Part shown: positions 59,790 to 64,000 of the stretch, one piece after another
Layout: the number at the start of each line of letters is the position of its first letter
Numbering within the stretch: the first letter of the stretch is position 1
NCBI GenBank assembly: GCA_963823245.1
Contig: CAWGKQ010000009.1
Span: 18,378-82,377 of the forward strand
DNA: 64,000 nt
Source: JAWVFM01 sp963823245
Lineage (GTDB): Bacteria; Actinomycetota; Thermoleophilia; Solirubrobacterales; 70-9
Direction: 5' to 3'
The notes under the pieces: model-generated
The model's database searches: none
The model's input: the letters and a program-made list of their open reading frames with translations, nothing else
Told to the model about the DNA's origin: nothing
Position numbers and translations under genes: made by a program

Positions 59790-60500
59790 GTGAGCTCCCT
59801 CGACGGCCGGGTCTTCGCCATCGCCGGCGCCGCCGGCGGCCTGGGCCCCACCGTGGCCCACCGGCTCGCCGACGCCGGCGCGTCGCTCGGGCTGACCGAC
59901 GTCTCACAGGAGCGCCTCGACCAGCTCACGGCGGATCTCGGCCTGCCGGAGGAGCGCGTCGACGCCCGGGTCGCCGACCTTCTCGACGAGGAGGCCACGC
60001 GGGAGTGGGCGGCCGCCCTTCGCGAGCGCTTCGGGCGGGTCGACGGCCTCCTTCACCTCGTCGGCGGGTGGCGCGGCGGCGATCCGATCGCCACGGCGCC
60101 GCTCTCGGACTACGAGTGGCTCCACGATCTCCTGGTCGAGACCGTGCAGCACTCGACGCGCGCCTTCTGGGAGGACCTCGCCGCGAGCGAGCACGGTCGC
60201 TTCGTGCTCATCTCGTCCTCGCAGGCGCAGAGCCCGGATGGCACGAACGCCGCCTACGCCGCGGCCAAGGCGGCGGCCGAGGCGTGGACGCTCGCCCTGG
60301 CCGACTCGTTCGCGGATACCGCCGCGACGGCGAACATCATCGTCGTCAACGCGATCCTCACCCCGCGGATGCGCGAGGAGAACCCGGACAAGGAGTACCC
60401 CAGCTTCACGCCGGTCGAGGCGATCGCCGAGGCGATCGCCTTCCTCTGCTCGGACGCGGGCGCGCGGATGAACGGGAAGCGGCTGCCGCTGCACCCGTGA
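59790..60500 (+). CDS. Short-chain dehydrogenase/reductase
   Basis: 236 residues. The cofactor loop GAAGGLGPTVA is a variant of TGxxxGxG. The catalytic Ser lies in VLISSSQAQ and the YxxxK in AAYAAAKAAAE; a Pro-containing segment ILTPRM follows. The classical NNAG motif is replaced by LVGGWRGGDP. It oxidises or reduces an unknown alcohol/ketone with NAD(P). Its stop overlaps the start of the threonine aldolase-like gene, so the two enzymes may act in one pathway. Confidence 0.85.
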   Translation: MSSLDGRVFAIAGAAGGLGPTVAHRLADAGASLGLTDVSQERLDQLTADLGLPEERVDARVADLLDEEATREWAAALRERFGRVDGLLHLVGGWRGGDPIATAPLSDYEWLHDLLVETVQHSTRAFWEDLAASEHGRFVLISSSQAQSPDGTNAAYAAAKAAAEAWTLALADSFADTAATANIIVVNAILTPRMREENPDKEYPSFTPVEAIAEAIAFLCSDAGARMNGKRLPLHP

Positions 60501-61667
60501 GCGACTCCGGCCGGGTTCACGACTTCGCCTCCGACAATCACGCGGGCGCCCATCCGGAGGTCATCGAGGCGATCGTCGCCGCCAACGCGGGCCATTCGGG
60601 CTCCTACGGCGCCGACGGCTGGACCGAGCGGGCGGAGGAGGCGTTCCGCCGTCACTTCGGGCCTGACGCGCGGGCGTTCCCCGTCTTCAACGGGAGCGCG
60701 CGCGAACGTCCTCTGCGTCGACGCGCTCACCAAGCCGCACGAGGCCGTCATCTGCGCGGCGACCGCCCACCTGAACGTCGACGAGTGCGGCGCCCCCGAG
60801 CGAATCGCGGGGGTGAAGCTCCTGACGGTGGAGACCGAGCACGGCAAGCTGGCGCCCGGCCGACCTCGCCCGCTGGGACGCGAAGCGGGGCGACGAGCAC
60901 CACGTGCAACCTCGCGTCGTCTCGATGACGCAGGCCACGGAGCTCGGGACCGTCTACGAGGTGGCCGAGCTCGAGGCGATCGCCGAGTCGGCCCACGCCG
61001 CGGGCATGCTCCTCCACGTCGACGGCGCGCGGCTTGCGAACGCCGCCGCCTCGCTCGGCGCCGGGCTCGCGGGGCTGACCACCGACGTCGGCGTCGACGC
61101 CGTCTCCTTCGGCGGCACGAAGAACGGGCTGATCGGCGGCGAGGCCGTCGTCTTCCCCCGCGGCGAGGGGGCGGAGGGCTTCGAGTTCGTCCGCAAGCAG
61201 TGCATGCAGCTCGCCTCGAAGATGCGCTTCATCTCGGCTCAGCTCGAGGCGCTCCTCGCCGACGACCTCTGGCTGCGCTCGGCGTCACACGCCAACGCCA
61301 TGGCCACCCGGCTTGCCACGGCCGTGGGCGAGATCGACGGCGTCGAGGTCACCCATCCGGTCGAGGCGAACGGGGTCTTCGCCCGCCTGCCGCGCCCGGC
61401 GATCGACCGCCTCCTGGCCGAGCTGCCCGGAGAGGACCCCTTCTACATCTGGGACGAGGCCACGAACGAGGTGCGATGGATGTGCTCGTGGGACACGACG
61501 GAGACCGACGTGGACGAGTTCGCGGCGGCGATCGCGACGCCGTCGCCGCGTCTATCGAGCCGCCGGACCTCGCTGCCCGGCGGCTCATCACGCGGCCGGC
61601 GAATGACGCGGCAGGATCAGGTCGACAACCCGAACAGCGGCGACCGCGAGCCGATCGGCGCTCGTAG
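60497..61667 (+). CDS. Low-specificity threonine aldolase-like PLP enzyme, frameshifted; end approximate
   Basis: GTG 60497 overlaps the SDR stop. VHDFASDNHAGAHPEVIEAI and GHSGSYGADGWT open the fold-type I domain; after a shift near 60702 ANVLCVDALTKPHEAVIC and HLNVDECGAPERIAG follow; after another near 60861 QPRVVSMTQATELGTVY, LLHVDGARLANAAASLG and VSFGGTKNGLIGGEAVV, with the PLP lysine in the last. Each fits one extra base. It cleaves beta-hydroxy amino acids to glycine and aldehyde. The family end is near 61530; a further shift there leads to a stop at 61667, and without it the frame runs to 61809. Confidence 0.82.
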
Positions 61668-61792
61668 GCCACCCCGAGGACGAGCGCCGGCAACGATCAG
61701 GACGATCCCCGAGAGCAGGAGGGTCCGGGCCAGCCTGCGCTGGCGAGCTCGGACGAGTCCATCGCCGCCGAATCATGCCAACGGACCGTCGC

Positions 61793-61798
61793 TAGAGT
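61793..61798 (+). promoter_or_regulatory. -10 box of tRNA-Thr(GGT)
   Basis: TAGAGT lies 12 nt before the tRNA and would also drive the FHA gene. Confidence 0.4.
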
Positions 61799-61810
61799 GG
61801 GGCGCCTAGC

Positions 61811-61883
61811 GCCCGGATAGCTCAGTCGGTAGAGCACCTCCATGGTAAGGAGGGGGTCGTCGGTTCGAGTCCGACTCCGGGCT
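61811..61883 (+). tRNA. tRNA-Thr (anticodon GGT)
   Basis: 73 nt without CCA. Acceptor GCCCGGA pairs with TCCGGGC; D arm GCTC/GAGC; anticodon stem CCTCC/GGAGG with loop ATGGTAA, anticodon GGT (reads ACC/ACT); T arm GTCGG-TTCGAGT-CCGAC; discriminator T. The FHA start codon begins two bases after the discriminator. Confidence 0.97.
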
Positions 61884-61884
61884 T

Positions 61885-62244
61885 ATGGCGACCGTTCTTC
61901 TGAGCGTTGTCAAGGGCCCGGGAACCGGAGCCATGCATCCGATCACGGGGCCGGCCACGATCGGCCGGGGGACGAGCGCCGACATCGTCATCGCCGACGA
62001 GGCGGTCTCGCGAGCGCATGCGACGGTTCGCGTCGACGGGCAGACGGTCGTGCTCGAGGACCAGGGCAGCTCGAACGGCACCTTCGTGAACGGGGAGCGG
62101 ATCGCGTCGGCCTGCCGGCTCGCGCCGGGGGACGTGGTGAAGGTCGGTGGAACCGAGCTCGAGATGCGGGTGGAGACGCTCGCCGACCCGATGACCGACG
62201 ACGCCACGACGCCGACTGTGATCCAGCCGGCGCGGGAGGGATAG
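61885..62244 (+). CDS. FHA-domain protein
   Basis: 119 residues, a single forkhead-associated domain that binds phosphothreonine. ATIGRGTSADIVIAD, VSRAHATVRVDG, and GSSNGTFVNGERI hold the conserved Gly-Arg, Ser-x2-His and Asn-Gly residues. The C-terminal tail (ADPMTDDATTPTVIQP) contains a TTPT run that could itself be phosphorylated, as in GarA. The ATG begins two bases after tRNA-Thr ends, with no room for an SD, so translation should start on a near-leaderless mRNA released by tRNA processing. A universal stress protein follows 7 bp later. Confidence 0.9.
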   Translation: MATVLLSVVKGPGTGAMHPITGPATIGRGTSADIVIADEAVSRAHATVRVDGQTVVLEDQGSSNGTFVNGERIASACRLAPGDVVKVGGTELEMRVETLADPMTDDATTPTVIQPAREG

Positions 62245-62251
62245 CTTCGCG

Positions 62252-62734
62252 ATGAACGCCGGTGCGCCGATCCTGATCGCGTACGACGGGTCGGATGGTG
62301 CCCGCCGAGCTGTCTCTGAGGCCGCCGGTCTGTTTCCCGGGCGCGCGGCGCTCGTGATGACCGCATGGGAGCCGGGCCTCGCGTACGCCGTGACGGCGAT
62401 GCCGAGTGCCGGGGACATGGCTGTCGCGCCGCCGATGGCGGATCCCGAGGCGGCTAAGGAGGTCGACGACGAGGTCCAGGCCCGCGCGCTGCAGGTCGCG
62501 AAAGAGGGCGCCGAGCTCGCTGCATCGGGCGGCCTCGAGGCGGAGCCACTCGCCGTGGAGGAGGAGGGCGATGCGGCCGCCACGATCGTGGAGCTCGCGA
62601 GCCAGAGAGACGTCGCGGCGATCATCGTCGGCTCGCGAGGGCTGACCGGGCTTCGCGCGAGGCTGGAGGGCAGCACGTCGAAGCGGGTGCTGAAGCATTC
62701 ACCGTGCCCTGTCCTGGTCGTCCACGACGATTGA
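62252..62734 (+). CDS. Universal stress protein (UspA family)
   Basis: 160 residues. ILIAYDGSDGARRAV is the first strand and loop; VGSRGLTGLRARLEGSTS is the ATP-binding signature (G-2x-G-9x-G-S). An insert of about 30 residues (MPSAGDMAVAPPMADP) separates strand 2 from helix 2. It lies 7 bp after the FHA gene and likely shares the tRNA-Thr promoter. It is only distantly similar to the Usp at 26.4 kb. Confidence 0.88.
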   Translation: MNAGAPILIAYDGSDGARRAVSEAAGLFPGRAALVMTAWEPGLAYAVTAMPSAGDMAVAPPMADPEAAKEVDDEVQARALQVAKEGAELAASGGLEAEPLAVEEEGDAAATIVELASQRDVAAIIVGSRGLTGLRARLEGSTSKRVLKHSPCPVLVVHDD

Positions 62735-62755
62735 CCGGCTAGGGTTTCGCGCTCC

Positions 62756-63898
62756 GTGGACTTCGCCCTCACCGACGAGCAGCGCGACTTCGTCGCGGCG
62801 ATCCGCGACTTCTGTGGGCGCGAATGCGGCACCCAGGAGAAGCGCGAGCGCCTGACCAACGGCTACAGCGAGCTCCACTCGGCCGAGATCTACAAGAAGA
62901 TGGCCGACCTCGGCTGGCTCGGGGTGACGATCCCCGAGGACGTCGGCGGCTCCGGCGGCACCATGGTCGATGCCTGCCTCTTCATGGAGGAGACCTCGCG
63001 CGGCATGGCGCCGATCGGCGGCTACGGGACGACCCTCATCGTCGCCGGCGCATGCCAGCGGTTCGGCACCGGCGAGCAGAAGGCCGACATCCTCGGCGGC
63101 ATCGCCCGAGGGGCCGTCGAGGCGATCGCGATGACCGAGCCCGAGGCCGGCTCCGACGTCGGCTCGCTCAAGACCTCGGCCGAGCGCGTGAACGGCGGGT
63201 TCGTGCTCAACGGCCAGAAGGTCTTCTGCTCCAACGCCCACATCGCCGACCACATTCTCATCGTCGCGCGGACCACGAAGGGGGAGTCGAAGCACGAGGG
63301 CCTGAGCATGATCTGGGTGCCCCGCGAGGCCGAGGGGCTCGAGATCAAGCCGATCGACACGCTCGGGGGCCGCGAGACGAACTATCTGTACCTCACCGAC
63401 TGCGAGGCGCCCGCCGACGCGGTCCTCGGCGAGGTCGACCAGGGCTGGACCCAGCTCATGGCGGGGCTCAACGTCGAGCGCCTGATCCTCTCGGCGATCA
63501 TGCTCGGCGTCGCCGAGCGGGCCTTCGACGACGTCCTCGCCTACGTCAAGGAGCGGCGCCAGTTCGACCGGCCGATCGGCTCCTTCCAGGCCCTTCAGCA
63601 CCGCCTCGCCGACATGGCGACGGACCTCGAGGCCGCGCGGCTCATGACCTACTGGGTCGCGGACAAGGTCGACGAGGATCCCGACCGCATGCTTCCCCGC
63701 GAGGCCTCGATGGTGAAGCTCTTCGTCACCGAGACCGCCAAGCGCACCGCCCTCGAGGGCATGCAGATGATGGGCGGCTACGGCTACTCCTCCGAGTACG
63801 ACATGGAGCGCCTCGTCCGCCAGGTCCTCGTCTCGACGATCTACGGCGGCACGTCGGAGATCCAGCGGACGATTATCGCCAAGACGCTCGGGCTCTAG
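62756..63898 (+). CDS. Acyl-CoA dehydrogenase
   Basis: 380 residues from GTG 62756. FAD-dependent alpha,beta-dehydrogenation of acyl-CoA. EEDVGGSGG-like N-domain (IPEDVGGSGG), MTEPEAGSDVGSL (FAD contact), and the C-terminal MMGGYGYSSEYDMERLVRQ and YGGTSEIQR are present. The usual catalytic Glu of the YEGTSEIQ motif is Gly, while GLNVERLIL has a Glu where isovaleryl-CoA dehydrogenase keeps its base, so the IVD/LCAD-like class is likely. TAGGGT lies 10 nt before the start. A strong terminator follows. Confidence 0.92.
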   Translation: MDFALTDEQRDFVAAIRDFCGRECGTQEKRERLTNGYSELHSAEIYKKMADLGWLGVTIPEDVGGSGGTMVDACLFMEETSRGMAPIGGYGTTLIVAGACQRFGTGEQKADILGGIARGAVEAIAMTEPEAGSDVGSLKTSAERVNGGFVLNGQKVFCSNAHIADHILIVARTTKGESKHEGLSMIWVPREAEGLEIKPIDTLGGRETNYLYLTDCEAPADAVLGEVDQGWTQLMAGLNVERLILSAIMLGVAERAFDDVLAYVKERRQFDRPIGSFQALQHRLADMATDLEAARLMTYWVADKVDEDPDRMLPREASMVKLFVTETAKRTALEGMQMMGGYGYSSEYDMERLVRQVLVSTIYGGTSEIQRTIIAKTLGL

Positions 63899-63928
63899 AC
63901 CGCCTGAGGGCGCTATCCTTCCGCCAGT

Positions 63929-63954
63929 CTCCGCCTCGCGGCGGGGTCTTTTTT
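63929..63954 (+). terminator. Intrinsic terminator after the acyl-CoA dehydrogenase gene
   Basis: CTCCGCC, loop TCGC, GGCGGGG, then TCTTTTTT. It is the only hairpin in the window with a full T-tract. The last 40 bp contain ATG 63958, possibly the start of another gene cut by the edge, without an SD. Confidence 0.8.
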
Positions 63955-64000
63955 GTAATGGCGACCCGGCCGGCCCATCGGATCGGGTCGACTTGGAGAC

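Noticed and set aside
61588..61776. Minus-strand small membrane protein at the end of the threonine aldolase gene
   Set aside because: A hydrophobic stretch (RRLARTLLLSGIVLIVAG) is visible but needs a frame change and lacks a clear start, so it is not listed as a gene.
1..64000. CRISPR arrays, insertion sequences, prophage genes, rRNA
   Set aside because: No spaced direct repeats, transposase or phage motifs or rRNA segments were seen on either strand.

Overview
The window is high-GC DNA (roughly 70% G+C) with tight operons, four-base start/stop overlaps, many GTG starts and apparently many leaderless promoters. Gene content (class II ribonucleotide reductase with NrdR, a six-gene MCE operon, an archaeal-looking topoisomerase I, TANNNT-type -10 boxes) fits an actinobacterium of the Thermoleophilia (Solirubrobacterales/Gaiellales-like), probably a soil organism or a metagenome-assembled genome. 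That placement is inference, because no rRNA gene is present.

Layout. 0-11.4 kb is central carbon metabolism: a secreted S15-type hydrolase (cut by the window edge) follows zwf on the minus strand, and diverging from zwf runs gnd-pgl-tkt-tal-pgi-HAD phosphatase-ROK glucokinase, giving almost the whole pentose phosphate pathway plus entry steps in one locus. 11.4-13.8 kb holds a TMEM175-like channel, a tiny membrane protein, a tautomerase divergent from a TetR regulator, and a small secreted protein. 13.9-16.5 kb is adhE. 16.6-25.4 kb is a run of six overlapping MCE genes without YrbE/MlaE permease or ATPase genes beside them. 25.6-30.4 kb has a secreted protein, a universal stress protein, and nrdR-nrdJ. 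30.4-40.1 kb is mixed: hemolysin III-like protein with an 11-residue repeat domain, enoyl-CoA hydratase, VOC protein, siroheme dehydrogenase, P450, a membrane PI-PLC-like protein, a truncated serine hydrolase, a broken membrane protein, a polysaccharide deacetylase and a multi-span membrane protein. 40.2-46.8 kb is a housekeeping run: topA-tmk-holB, then a two-component system. 46.8-52 kb has a tRNA-Thr, glycosyltransferases, thioesterase, uracil-DNA glycosylase and an MBL-like protein. 52-56 kb holds pgsA, folE2 and the primary sigma factor, all with many single-base frameshifts, then tRNA-Tyr between an AbrB-like fragment and a PD-(D/E)XK endonuclease. 56-64 kb has an Lrp regulator divergent from a large two-domain protein, small conserved genes including a DUF2294/MpsC protein, SDR, threonine aldolase, a second tRNA-Thr, an FHA protein, a universal stress protein and an acyl-CoA dehydrogenase ending at a good terminator.

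Recurring themes. (1) Both tRNA-Thr genes are followed by a start codon 1-4 nt after the tRNA 3' end, so tRNA 3' processing would release nearly leaderless mRNAs. (2) At least eight other genes show TANNNT, 6-7 nt, then ATG/GTG, the geometry of leaderless transcription. (3) Two genes appear to start at CTG. (4) Frameshifts cluster near 38.0-38.6, 52.1-55.0 and 60.7-60.9 kb and hit genes that should be essential, so sequence error is the likeliest cause; single ones occur in pgl, mceD, nrdJ, the endonuclease and the two-domain protein.
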